A stretch of 24,902 nt of DNA from an uncultured Eubacteriales bacterium (GTDB taxonomy: Bacteria > Bacillota > Clostridia > Oscillospirales > Butyricicoccaceae): the NCBI GenBank assembly GCA_900555855.1, contig USML01000018.1, forward strand, positions 1-24,902. The letters are read 5' to 3'. The position numbers and the translations under genes were made by a program. The notes beneath the pieces are model-generated. The model was not told the DNA's origin, did no database searches, and saw only the letters and a list, made by a program, of their open reading frames with translations. Numbering within the stretch: position 1 is the first letter of the stretch; every line of letters starts with the position of its first letter. Below are positions 1-8,387 of the stretch, one piece after another.

Positions 1-1681
<1,681 letters not shown>

Positions 1682-1729
1682 AATGGCTCGCTCCTGCAAC
1701 AAAAAGTATCAAGATTTGTTCAATTATTT

Positions 1730-1758
1730 ATCATAGCACAAGCGCCGCGCCCGCGCAA
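1730..1758 (-). promoter_or_regulatory. Probable sigma-A promoter of lepA
   Basis: On the minus strand a TTGCGC -35 (1753-1758) and a TATGAT -10 (1730-1735) are separated by 17 bases, about 50 bases before the lepA start. The match to the housekeeping consensus is reasonable but not strong. It lies just after the terminator of the upstream ROK kinase gene, so lepA needs a promoter here. Confidence 0.5.
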
Positions 1759-1785
1759 GGCCTGCCCGCCATTTTCCCCGGGCAG

Positions 1786-1815
1786 AAAAAAGGGGCCGCC
1801 CCTGCAGGCAGCCCC
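1786..1815 (-). terminator. Rho-independent terminator after ROK kinase
   Basis: On the minus strand a 9-bp GC-rich stem (GGGGCTGCC with GGCGGCCCC, one G-T pair) encloses a 6-base loop and is followed directly by six T residues. It starts 6 bases after the ROK kinase stop codon and separates the nagB-ROK pair from lepA. Confidence 0.85.
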
Positions 1816-1821
1816 AAAGGC

Positions 1822-2706
1822 TCATGCGTTCAGCCGCTCCCCGGCCAGCAGCGCCGCGCCCGCCATGCCGGCGGCGTTGCCCAGAAGGGCCGGCTTCAGC
1901 TCCAGCGGCTCAAAGCCCGGCATGATCTGGCTGCGGGTGCAGCGGTCGATGCGCCGGAACAGCGCCTCGTTCTGCAAGATGCCCCCGCCCAGGACCATCA
2001 GCGGCGGATTGAAGATATGGATCAGCGTGCTCAGGCCATAGGCCGCCCGCCGGACCCACTGATCCACCAGCGCGGAGACCTCCGGATCGTCCAGATGCCG
2101 GCAGACGGCCCGTCCGTCCGTGAGCTCCGGCCGGCGCTGACGCACCATCGCCACCAGCGAGGAGGCTGCAGCGAAGTTCTCGTAAAAGGCGCCCCAGGGG
2201 CCCTCCGCCGGCTGCTGGCTGAACAGCTGCATCCCGCCGAACTCCCCGGCGGAGCTGCTGGCGCCCCGATAGACCCTGCCGTCCAGGACGATGGCGCCGC
2301 CCACACAGGTCCCGTAAGTCACCATGAGAAAATCCCCGGCGCCCCGGCCCGCACCAAGCCGCGCTTCGCCGAAGGCCGCGGCGTTCACATCGTTTTCCAC
2401 CGCCGCAGGAACGCCGTAGCGCTCCTCCAGCATGGCCCGCAGCGGCGTGCCGGTATAATCGGAGAGCACATTGTCAAAGAGGATCTCCCCCTCCCGCCCC
2501 ACGGTGCCCCGGGTGGAGACGCCCACGGCTTCAAAGGGGCCCATACGGTCCAGCAGAGCAAAGACCTGCTCCAGCAGCGCCCGGGCGGAGACGATGGGGG
2601 TGGCGGTCTCCCGCTGTCCGGTCAGGGCGTTTTCCGTCCAGAGGGCGGATTTGATGGAGGTCCCCCCGATGTCCAGCACCGCGATCCGCGCGTCATTCCT
2701 CCACAT
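1822..2706 (-). CDS. ROK-family sugar kinase (no zinc motif)
   Basis: Probable cytoplasmic ATP-dependent sugar kinase of the ROK family, 294 aa, the usual size. Visible motifs are the N-terminal phosphate-binding DIGGTSIKSAL (residues 12-22), GVSTRGTVG near 62, the catalytic-region ENDVNAAAFGEA near 108-119, and the glycine-rich VLGGGI near 243. The zinc-binding CxCGxxGCxE segment of classical glucokinase-type ROK proteins is missing; the matching stretch reads EFGGMQLFSQQPAEGPWG. That places it nearer zinc-less ROK kinases such as beta-glucoside or amino-sugar kinases (inference). The ATG lies inside the 3' end of nagB, a 14-base overlap, so translation is probably coupled. No strong ribosome site precedes this ATG; a GGAGG lies just after it, so a later start cannot be excluded. 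Next to nagB, an amino-sugar substrate such as N-acetylmannosamine or N-acetylglucosamine is plausible but unproven. Confidence 0.88.
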   Translation of the reverse strand: MWRNDARIAVLDIGGTSIKSALWTENALTGQRETATPIVSARALLEQVFALLDRMGPFEAVGVSTRGTVGREGEILFDNVLSDYTGTPLRAMLEERYGVPAAVENDVNAAAFGEARLGAGRGAGDFLMVTYGTCVGGAIVLDGRVYRGASSSAGEFGGMQLFSQQPAEGPWGAFYENFAAASSLVAMVRQRRPELTDGRAVCRHLDDPEVSALVDQWVRRAAYGLSTLIHIFNPPLMVLGGGILQNEALFRRIDRCTRSQIMPGFEPLELKPALLGNAAGMAGAALLAGERLNA

Positions 2707-3406
2707 GACAGATCACCGTCAGATCCGGGTGCAGCTGCAGGATAGAGGCGGGCACCTGAGCGCTGATGGGCCCGAACAGCGCCTGCTCCAGCGCCTGCTT
2801 CTTGGCCGGCCCCTCCGCGATGAGCAGGATCTTACGCGCCTGCATGATCAGACGGATGCCCATGGTAATGGCCTGCCGGGGAACCTGGTCTGCCGAGGCA
2901 AAGAACCGCTGATTGGCCCGGATGGTGCTCTCCTTCAGGGCCACGATATGGGTATCCTTCTCAAAGGCCTCGCCCGGCTCGTTAAAGGCGATATGGCCGT
3001 TGCCGCCGATGCCCAGCAGCTGCAGGTCGATGCCGCCCCGCTCTGCGATGGCCGCGTCATATTCCCGGCAGGCCCGGGCCAGATCGGTGGCGCAGCCGTC
3101 GGGCACATGGCATCGCTCTGGCGCCAGATTTACATGGTCAAACAAATTTCTCCGCATAAAGGCATGATAGCTCTGAGGGTTCTCCGGCGAAAGGCCCACA
3201 TACTCGTCCAGATTGAAGGTGGTGACCCGTGAAAAATCGACATCGTCCTTTTGATACCATTCCACCAGCTGACGGTAAGTCCCGATGGGTGTGGAGCCCG
3301 TGGCCAGACCCAGGACGCACTCCGGCTTCAGGATCACCTGCGCGGAGATCAGGTTGGCGGCCTTGCGGCTCAGGTCCTGATAGCTTTTTGCCTTGATGAT
3401 CTTCAT
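2693..3406 (-). CDS. nagB: Glucosamine-6-phosphate deaminase
   Basis: NagB converts glucosamine-6-phosphate to fructose-6-phosphate and ammonia, feeding amino-sugar carbon into glycolysis in the cytoplasm. The protein is 237 aa, matching the short Firmicutes form. It shows the substrate-binding LATGSTPIG near residues 34-42, FNLDEYVGL with active-site Asp67, and the catalytic loop GIGGNGHIAFNEPGE with His138 and Glu143. The ATG at 3406 starts MKIIKAKSYQ and lies 7 bases after GAGGTGA; a reading extended 13 codons upstream has no such site. The 3' end overlaps the ROK kinase start, making a two-gene amino-sugar unit. nagA is not in the window. Identification is secure. Confidence 0.96.
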   Translation of the reverse strand: MKIIKAKSYQDLSRKAANLISAQVILKPECVLGLATGSTPIGTYRQLVEWYQKDDVDFSRVTTFNLDEYVGLSPENPQSYHAFMRRNLFDHVNLAPERCHVPDGCATDLARACREYDAAIAERGGIDLQLLGIGGNGHIAFNEPGEAFEKDTHIVALKESTIRANQRFFASADQVPRQAITMGIRLIMQARKILLIAEGPAKKQALEQALFGPISAQVPASILQLHPDLTVICHVEE

Positions 3407-3462
3407 AGCGTTCACCTCGTTGAAATTCCGCCGGACGGCGGTCAAAGATTAAAGATGACTGT

Positions 3463-3471
3463 ATTGTATCA
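3463..3471 (-). promoter_or_regulatory. Extended -10 promoter for nagB-ROK
   Basis: On the minus strand TGATACAAT fits an extended -10 element (TGn plus TACAAT), about 57 bases upstream of nagB. No good -35 is seen at 17 bases (TGGCGC), which an extended -10 promoter tolerates. Confidence 0.45.
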
Positions 3472-3575
3472 CGCTTTTTCCGAAAGCGCCACTGTTTTTC
3501 CCGCCGCCGATGATGAGGGGCAAAGGAAAAACGCGTTTATCGTCCTATCCGATGGTTTTCACGAATGTTCAAAAA

Positions 3576-3610
3576 GTCCAATTGGACAATTTCAGCAGCT
3601 TGTTTATAAT
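3576..3610 (+). promoter_or_regulatory. Promoter with overlapping palindrome, ABC importer operon
   Basis: A TTGGAC -35 (3582-3587) and a perfect TATAAT -10 (3605-3610) are separated by exactly 17 bases, about 40 bases upstream of the permease start. A perfect 12-base palindrome, GTCCAATTGGAC (3576-3587), covers the whole -35 element. A protein bound there would block RNA polymerase, so it is a candidate operator for a repressor not present in the window. Confidence 0.75.
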
Positions 3611-3649
3611 AAAGCTGTTTGAGCCTGAAAGGAAAGAGGTCATACTTCC

Positions 3650-4723
3650 ATGTCTGACGGACCCCTGACAACCAACGAGCGCGGCGCAGACGCCGCCCTG
3701 CTGTCCGGTCTCAACCGCCGCCAGCTGAAGGAGCTGGAGGAAAAGCGGAAAACGCCGGCCCAGAAGGCCGCGGAGGCCGCCATTCTGCTGCTGCCGCTGC
3801 TCTGCGGCGGGCTGGCGCTGGCGGAATATCTGCTGCTGCCCAACCACAGCCGCAACCCCAGACCCTGGAGCTATGTATGGGTGCTGGGCGCGGCCGTCCT
3901 GTTCTATCTGGTCTGCCTGCTGGCGGCCCTGCTGCGGAAAAACAGGGGCGAAAAAGCGTTTTACGAAACGCTGCGCTACCGTGCGCCGCATGTTTCCGCG
4001 CTGTTTCTGTTTCTGGCCCTGTATGATTACCTTACGCTGAAGACCGGCGTCCTGACCCAGCCCTTCGTCCCCTGCATGAATTCCATCATCAACGCCTTTC
4101 TGGTGGACTACAGGCTGCTGGCCGACTGCACGCTGAACACCCTGAAGCTTTTGTTTCTGGGCTATTCCATCGGCGTGAGCCTCGGCCTGATCACCGGCAT
4201 CGCCTGTGGCTATTCCAAAAGGGCCCGCTACTGGCTGGATCCGCTGATCAAATTTCTCGGCCCCATCCCCACCTCCACCTGGATCCCCATCATCATGGTG
4301 GTGGCGTCCTCCCTGTTCAGCGGCGCAGTGTTCATCATCGCGCTGGGCTCCTGGTTCGCCGTGACGGTGGCTTCGCTGACGGGCATCTCCAATGTGGGCA
4401 AAGAATATTTCGAGGCCGCGCGGACGCTGGGGGCCACCGAGCGGCAGCTGGTGTTCCATGTGGCCATCCCTCACGCCATGCCCTCTATTCTGCAGGGCTG
4501 CACACAGGCCATGAGCTCCTCCTGTGTGGCCATCATGATCGCGGAGATGCTGGGCGTCAAGTCCGGTCTGGGCTGGTACATGACCTGGCAGACCGGCTGG
4601 GCCAGTTATGACAAATCCTTTGCCGCCCTGTTTGTGATCTGCCTGATCTTCACGCTGGTCACCAACGGTCTGGAGCGGATCAAGCGCTATCTGCTCAGAT
4701 GGCAGAACGGAGCTGAAAAATGA
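3650..4723 (+). CDS. ABC importer permease, nitrate/sulfonate/taurine-like, N-terminally extended
   Basis: Inner-membrane permease of an SsuC/TauC/ThiX-type importer, 357 aa. The canonical transport domain fills about residues 150-350 and contains the EAA loop that contacts the ATPase, EAARTLGATERQLVFHVAIP near 261-280. The family is usually about 250-270 aa. Here there is an extra N-terminal part of about 100 residues: a charged cytoplasmic stretch (residues 20-40, rich in K and E) and two added hydrophobic segments near 45-65 and 74-96, before the usual first helix. The ATG follows an AAAGAGG site by about 10 bases. It is first in a three-gene operon, and its stop overlaps the ATPase start (ATGA). 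The substrate cannot be told from sequence; sulfonates, nitrate-like anions and thiamine precursors are all possible. Confidence 0.9.
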   Translation: MSDGPLTTNERGADAALLSGLNRRQLKELEEKRKTPAQKAAEAAILLLPLLCGGLALAEYLLLPNHSRNPRPWSYVWVLGAAVLFYLVCLLAALLRKNRGEKAFYETLRYRAPHVSALFLFLALYDYLTLKTGVLTQPFVPCMNSIINAFLVDYRLLADCTLNTLKLLFLGYSIGVSLGLITGIACGYSKRARYWLDPLIKFLGPIPTSTWIPIIMVVASSLFSGAVFIIALGSWFAVTVASLTGISNVGKEYFEAARTLGATERQLVFHVAIPHAMPSILQGCTQAMSSSCVAIMIAEMLGVKSGLGWYMTWQTGWASYDKSFAALFVICLIFTLVTNGLERIKRYLLRWQNGAEK

Positions 4724-5502
4724 TGTCTGACGAAATGAGACCCGTCTCCCTGCAGCTGGAAAAGGTCAGCAAGGTCTTTGCCAAGGTAGAGCGCGATCAG
4801 GTCACCCACGCGCTGCAGGATGTGAGCGTATCCATGACCAGCGGCGAGTTTGTCTCGCTGGTGGGGCCCTCCGGCTGCGGAAAATCCACCATCCTCCGGC
4901 TGGTGGCCGGGCTGATCGCGCCCACGCTGGGCCGCGTCACGGTGGACGGCGCGGAGGTCAGCGGCCCCTCTCCCCAGCGGGGGCTGGTCTTTCAGAACCC
5001 CACGCTCTTCCCCTGGCTGACGGTAGAAAAAAACATCTCCTTCAGTCTGGATATGCGGGGCGACCGGCAGGACAAGGCCGAAAAGGTCCGGCATATGCTG
5101 GAGATCACCGGTCTGGAGCGCTTCAAAAACGATTATCCCGCCCAGCTTTCCGGCGGCATGGCCCAGCGGGTGGCTCTGGTGCGCACGCTGATCAACCAGC
5201 CGGAGATCCTGCTGCTGGACGAGCCTTTGGGCGCGCTGGACGCCTTTACCCGGATGAATATGCAGGATGAGATCCTGAACATCTGGTCCCAGCGGAAGCA
5301 GCTGGCGCTGATGGTCACCCACAGCATCGACGAGGCGGTCTATATGGGCACCCGGGTCCTGGTGATGGAAGCCAACCCCGGCCGGATCGTGGCGGATATC
5401 CGCATCGACGAGCGCTTCCCCCGGGACCGCTCCTCCGCCAGCTTTGTGGAATACCGCAACGAGATCCTGAACAAGCTGCATTTTGGCGGCAAAAACCATT
5501 GA
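4720..5502 (+). CDS. ABC importer ATPase, nitrate/sulfonate/taurine-like
   Basis: Cytoplasmic ATP-hydrolysing subunit that powers the adjacent permease, 260 aa, normal for SsuB/TauB proteins. All nucleotide-binding motifs are intact: Walker A GPSGCGKST near residue 48, Q-loop VFQNPTLFPW near 92, signature LSGGMAQRVALVR near 144, Walker B ILLLDEPLGALD near 163, and switch histidine VTHSIDEAV near 200. The start overlaps the permease stop by four bases, typical of translational coupling. A second ATG lies one codon further in and could also serve; a GGAG site lies about 8-11 bases upstream. The substrate-binding protein follows 55 bases downstream. Confidence 0.94.
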   Translation: MMSDEMRPVSLQLEKVSKVFAKVERDQVTHALQDVSVSMTSGEFVSLVGPSGCGKSTILRLVAGLIAPTLGRVTVDGAEVSGPSPQRGLVFQNPTLFPWLTVEKNISFSLDMRGDRQDKAEKVRHMLEITGLERFKNDYPAQLSGGMAQRVALVRTLINQPEILLLDEPLGALDAFTRMNMQDEILNIWSQRKQLALMVTHSIDEAVYMGTRVLVMEANPGRIVADIRIDERFPRDRSSASFVEYRNEILNKLHFGGKNH

Positions 5503-5557
5503 TTTATCCGGCAGAGCCTGCCGATAAATAAAAAAAGATACAAGGAGAACGAAAACC

Positions 5558-6766
5558 ATGAAAAAAGTCATTGCCTTGCTGCTCGTCATGGTCATGGCGC
5601 TGTCTCTGTGCGCCTGTGCCAACACAAGCGACAAAGACGAGCAGGGCGGAGCCCAGAAATCCAATGTGATCGTCGATTCCAACAACGACGGCCAGATCGA
5701 GGTCGGCACCGTGGACGATGTGGAAGTCAACCAGCAGAGCGAGCATCTGGACGCCGCCGATGCCTCTGCCTCCGGCAAGTGGGAAGCGCTGTTCGTCCCC
5801 GTGGACATCGAAGGCCGCGCCATCGATATGGCCGAGTTTGACCTGACCCCCACCGCGGAAGAGCTGGAAGCCATGAAGAACGAGCCCGCTTACGGCCGCC
5901 CCATCCATTACTTCATGTCCGACGGCTGCACCTCCGGCCCCACCATGGCGGACCATCTGGGCTATTATGAAGAAGCCGGCCTGACTGCCGAGGGCGTCAA
6001 GGGCAGCTCCGATGTGGAAGCGCTGGGCACCGATCAGGTGGATGTTGCCACCGGCATGATGGCCAAGATGCTGGTCCCCATCACCAACGGCGTGGACATC
6101 ACCTTCGTGGGCGGCGCCCATATCGGCTGCAAGTCCCTGTATGTTCTGGCCGACAGCGCCTATGCCACGACTGCCGACCTGAAGGGCCAGAAGATCTCCG
6201 TCCCCAACGGAATCGGCAAATCTGACTACAACATCACCGCTCTGCTGCTGGACGCCGACGGCATCAACTACAGCTCTGATGTGGAGCTGGTCCAGGTCTC
6301 TGCCGACGCCTGCGTCACCTCCATGGAAAACGGTGAGATCGCTGCGGCCCTGCTCAGCGACACCTTTGCCTACTCCATGGTCAAGGACGGTAAGCTGAAG
6401 TGCATCCGCTCCCAGCTGGACACCGACTTTGCGGACCGGGTCTGCTGCGTCATGGCCATGAACGGCACCTTCGTCAAGGAGAACCCCACCATCGCCAAGA
6501 AGGTGGCTCAGGCCGTTCAGAAGGCCCACAGCTGGATGCGCGACAATTCCGAGGAAGCTACCAAGGTCCTGATGGACATGGGCTGGAACGGCGGCAACTA
6601 TGAGATGAACATCATGATCAACAATTCTCTGCAGTTCGGCCTTTCCGATGACTTCACCGGCAACACCCTGAAGGACTTCATTCAGCGCTATATCCGGCTG
6701 GGTCTGATCACCTCCATGGACAACGCCGACGAGGTCCTGGAGCTGGCCTGGACGCCGATCCTGTAA
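5558..6766 (+). CDS. ABC importer substrate-binding lipoprotein
   Basis: Extracytoplasmic solute receptor for the importer, 402 aa. The N-terminus has a signal peptide (MKKVIALLLVMVMALSLCAC) whose lipobox places the lipidated cysteine at residue 20. An acidic, probably flexible linker of about 100 residues follows. The binding domain then resembles the NMT1/SsuA type, with phrases such as GYYEEAGLTAEGV, DVATGMMAKML and DLKGQKISVPNGIGKSDYN. Cysteines are unusually frequent in the mature domain (SDGCTSGP, IGCKS, DACVTS, LKCIRS, VCCVMA); none is a recognised cofactor motif. An AAGGAG site precedes the ATG. It is last in the operon and is followed by two terminator hairpins. The ligand is unknown. 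Confidence 0.9.
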   Translation: MKKVIALLLVMVMALSLCACANTSDKDEQGGAQKSNVIVDSNNDGQIEVGTVDDVEVNQQSEHLDAADASASGKWEALFVPVDIEGRAIDMAEFDLTPTAEELEAMKNEPAYGRPIHYFMSDGCTSGPTMADHLGYYEEAGLTAEGVKGSSDVEALGTDQVDVATGMMAKMLVPITNGVDITFVGGAHIGCKSLYVLADSAYATTADLKGQKISVPNGIGKSDYNITALLLDADGINYSSDVELVQVSADACVTSMENGEIAAALLSDTFAYSMVKDGKLKCIRSQLDTDFADRVCCVMAMNGTFVKENPTIAKKVAQAVQKAHSWMRDNSEEATKVLMDMGWNGGNYEMNIMINNSLQFGLSDDFTGNTLKDFIQRYIRLGLITSMDNADEVLELAWTPIL

Positions 6767-6797
6767 CCTGACCCCATCCAAACCCCTCCGATTTTTC

Positions 6798-6832
6798 AAG
6801 CGCAGAGCGGATCATTCCGTTCTGCGCTTTTC
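6798..6832 (+). terminator. Terminator hairpin 1 after ABC importer operon
   Basis: A 14-bp stem (one G-T pair) with a TCAT loop ends in a short run of four T residues. It lies 32 bases after the lipoprotein stop. The T run is short, so read-through to the second hairpin is likely. Confidence 0.65.
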
Positions 6833-6853
6833 CGTGCCGCCGGGAGACGGCAA

Positions 6854-6890
6854 AGCCCGTCCCGGGATCTGGCCGGGACGGGCTGTTTTT
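6854..6890 (+). terminator. Terminator hairpin 2 after ABC importer operon
   Basis: A perfect 12-bp stem (AGCCCGTCCCGG with CCGGGACGGGCT), 7-base loop, then GTTTTT. The T run favours plus-strand termination. Because the converging ABC exporter gene ends 20 bases away on the other strand, it may also slow minus-strand transcripts, but on that side only three T residues follow. Confidence 0.8.
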
Positions 6891-6909
6891 CTGTTGGCTG
6901 CGCTGCTTT

Positions 6910-7995
6910 TCAGGCCTTCCAGCCTGCGGCCTGCCGGCGCTCCACCACGAAGCGGCGATAAAGGCCGTCCACGGCCACCAGCTGGTCGTGGGTGCCCTGC
7001 TGGACGATCCGGCCATGATCCACCACGAAAATGCGGTCTGCATTGCGCACGGTCTTGAGCCGGTGGGCGATGAGGATCACCGTCTTGTCGTGGGTCAGCT
7101 CGTCCACGGCCTCCATCAGCTCCTTTTCGTTCTCCGGATCCACATTGGCGGTGGCCTCATCCAGAATGACGATGGGCGCGTCCTTCAGCATGGCCCGGGC
7201 GATGGAGATCCGCTGCCGTTCGCCGCTGGAAAGATGTCCGCCGGCGGCGCCGCAGACCGTCTGATAGCCGTTTTCCAGGCTCATAATGAACGCATGACAG
7301 CCGCAGGCCTTGGCGGCGGCAATGACCTTCTCGTCGCTGGCCCCCTGTCTGCCCAGACGGATGTTGTCCATGACGGAAAGGTCAAACAGATAGTTGTCCT
7401 GCGACACATAGGCGATGCGTTTGGTGCATTCCGAAAGGGGCAAGGTGCGGATGTCCGCGCCGCCCAGCGGCACCACGATCAGCATGGAAAGGCCCATCCG
7501 CCAGTCTACCGAAAACAGCAGCGCCAGCACCGCCAGCGCGCCCACGATATTGGTGGTCATCTCCGGCAGCAGGTGCGCCAGCGTGGTCTCGATGGCGTCT
7601 ACCCGCTCCACGATGATATTTTTATAGGAGCCGGAAGAGCGCTCCAGCACCGTCCCCAGCGGCAGCGTCGCCAGCTTATCCATCAGCCGGATGCGGGTCT
7701 TTGCCAGCACATGGAAGGTGGCGTGGTGGGAGATGGTGGTGGAAATGCTGTGCAGCACATAGCGCAGGGCCCAAAAGCCCGCCATCCAAAGGCACAGCGT
7801 CAGGCACCGGGAAAGCTCCGCCGTGCCGTTGACCAGTCCGGTGATGATCCGGATCATAATGAAATACGGCGCAAGGGAGCAGGCCACGCCCAGCAGGGCC
7901 GCAAGAATGCTCAGGGCATATTCCCCCCGCCTTCCCTCCGCCAGCTCCATCAGCCACGAGGCCGCGGAACGCTTCTGCGCAGCGTTTTTGTTCAT
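6910..7995 (-). pseudogene. ABC exporter (TMD-NBD fusion) with in-frame internal deletion removing Walker A
   Basis: Remnant of a half-size ABC exporter that normally carries six membrane helices and an ATPase domain in about 580 aa; only 361 codons remain. Residues 1-178 are the first half of the membrane domain, ending in MLIVVPLG. Residue 179 onward (GADIRTLPLSECTKRIAYVS) is ATPase sequence from just after the normal Walker A region. The Q-loop SQDNYLF, signature LSSGERQR (255-262), Walker B IVILDEATANVD and switch histidine IAHRL are present. The last membrane helices and the Walker A lysine motif are missing, about 220 residues, with the frame kept. It cannot bind ATP normally alone, so it is called a pseudogene. 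The ATG follows GGGAGGGAGC and overlaps a short upstream ORF by ATGA. An assembly error is the main alternative. Confidence 0.85.
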
Positions 7996-8093
7996 TTGCC
8001 GCTCCCTCCCCTCGCTTCGCTTCGCATCCGCCAGGGAGTCCCAGGGGCCGCGGCGTGCCCGCGTCTGCAGTTTCCAATCCTTGCAATGCTCAT
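7992..8093 (-). CDS. 33-codon ORF coupled to the ABC exporter remnant
   Basis: A short ORF starts with ATG at 8093, preceded by AAAGGAGA at 7 bases, and ends with TGA overlapping the ATG of the ABC exporter remnant (ATGA). The product begins MSIARIGNCRRG and is rich in Arg, Gly and Ala; I recognise no domain. Exporters of this type often come as two half-transporter genes in tandem. This may be the scar left when the first partner was deleted, keeping its start and its last bases, or a leader peptide. The strong start signal and overlap argue against chance, but there is no proof it is a functional protein. Confidence 0.4.
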   Translation of the reverse strand: MSIARIGNCRRGHAAAPGTPWRMRSEARGGSGK

Positions 8094-8154
8094 GCGCAAA
8101 TCTCCTTTGCTTCTGTATTTTGATTGGGATCCTTCCGGGTCCGCTTTTGGCGCG

Positions 8155-8170
8155 GTTAGAGTTCTCTAAC
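8155..8170. promoter_or_regulatory. Inverted repeat, candidate MarR-type operator
   Basis: Perfect 7-base arms GTTAGAG and CTCTAAC with a 2-base TT centre. The TTAG...CTAA outline is like sites bound by MarR-family dimers (family knowledge). It lies between a strong promoter and the leader ORF of the ABC exporter remnant. The nearest regulator gene is the MarR protein at 9571-10011. No second copy of the repeat was noticed at the MarR/MATE genes. Confidence 0.5.
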
Positions 8171-8180
8171 TATCCGCCGT

Positions 8181-8204
8181 AAAAAACAGGCGGCGCACCG
8201 CCCG
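8181..8204 (-). terminator. Early terminator-like hairpin in ABC exporter leader
   Basis: On the minus strand a 7-bp stem (CGGGCGG with CCGCCTG, one G-T pair), TGCG loop, is followed directly by six T residues. It begins only about 25 bases after the predicted transcription start from the promoter at 8234-8262. It would end transcription before the ABC gene unless bypassed, so it may be an attenuator, or it may mark a very short RNA. Confidence 0.5.
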
Positions 8205-8233
8205 AAGATCCCGCCATGCTTGATGACGCCGCT

Positions 8234-8262
8234 ATTATAGCACCGCCGCCGGGGAAATGCAA
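8234..8262 (-). promoter_or_regulatory. Promoter upstream of ABC exporter remnant
   Basis: On the minus strand TTGCAT (8257-8262) and TATAAT (8234-8239) are 17 bases apart, a near-consensus housekeeping promoter. The transcript would run through the terminator-like hairpin and inverted repeat into the 33-codon ORF and ABC remnant. The stretch from 8094 to 8387 holds only this leader and the MATE terminator; no gene is seen there. Confidence 0.7.
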
Positions 8263-8277
8263 GCGCTTTCCCCCAGC

Positions 8278-8312
8278 AAAACGCCGCCGGATCCGTGCAG
8301 CTTCCGGCGGCG
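8278..8312 (-). terminator. Terminator after MATE pseudogene
   Basis: On the minus strand a perfect 9-bp stem (CGCCGCCGG with CCGGCGGCG) with a 13-base loop is followed by TTTT. It lies about 75 bases after the MATE stop. The short T run makes it a moderate terminator. Confidence 0.6.
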
Positions 8313-8387
8313 CTGGCAGTAAAATTATCCCTCAGAAGCGGCGCCCGCCCCATTTCAGCGGGACGGATCGCGCAGCGGTCCCGCTGC

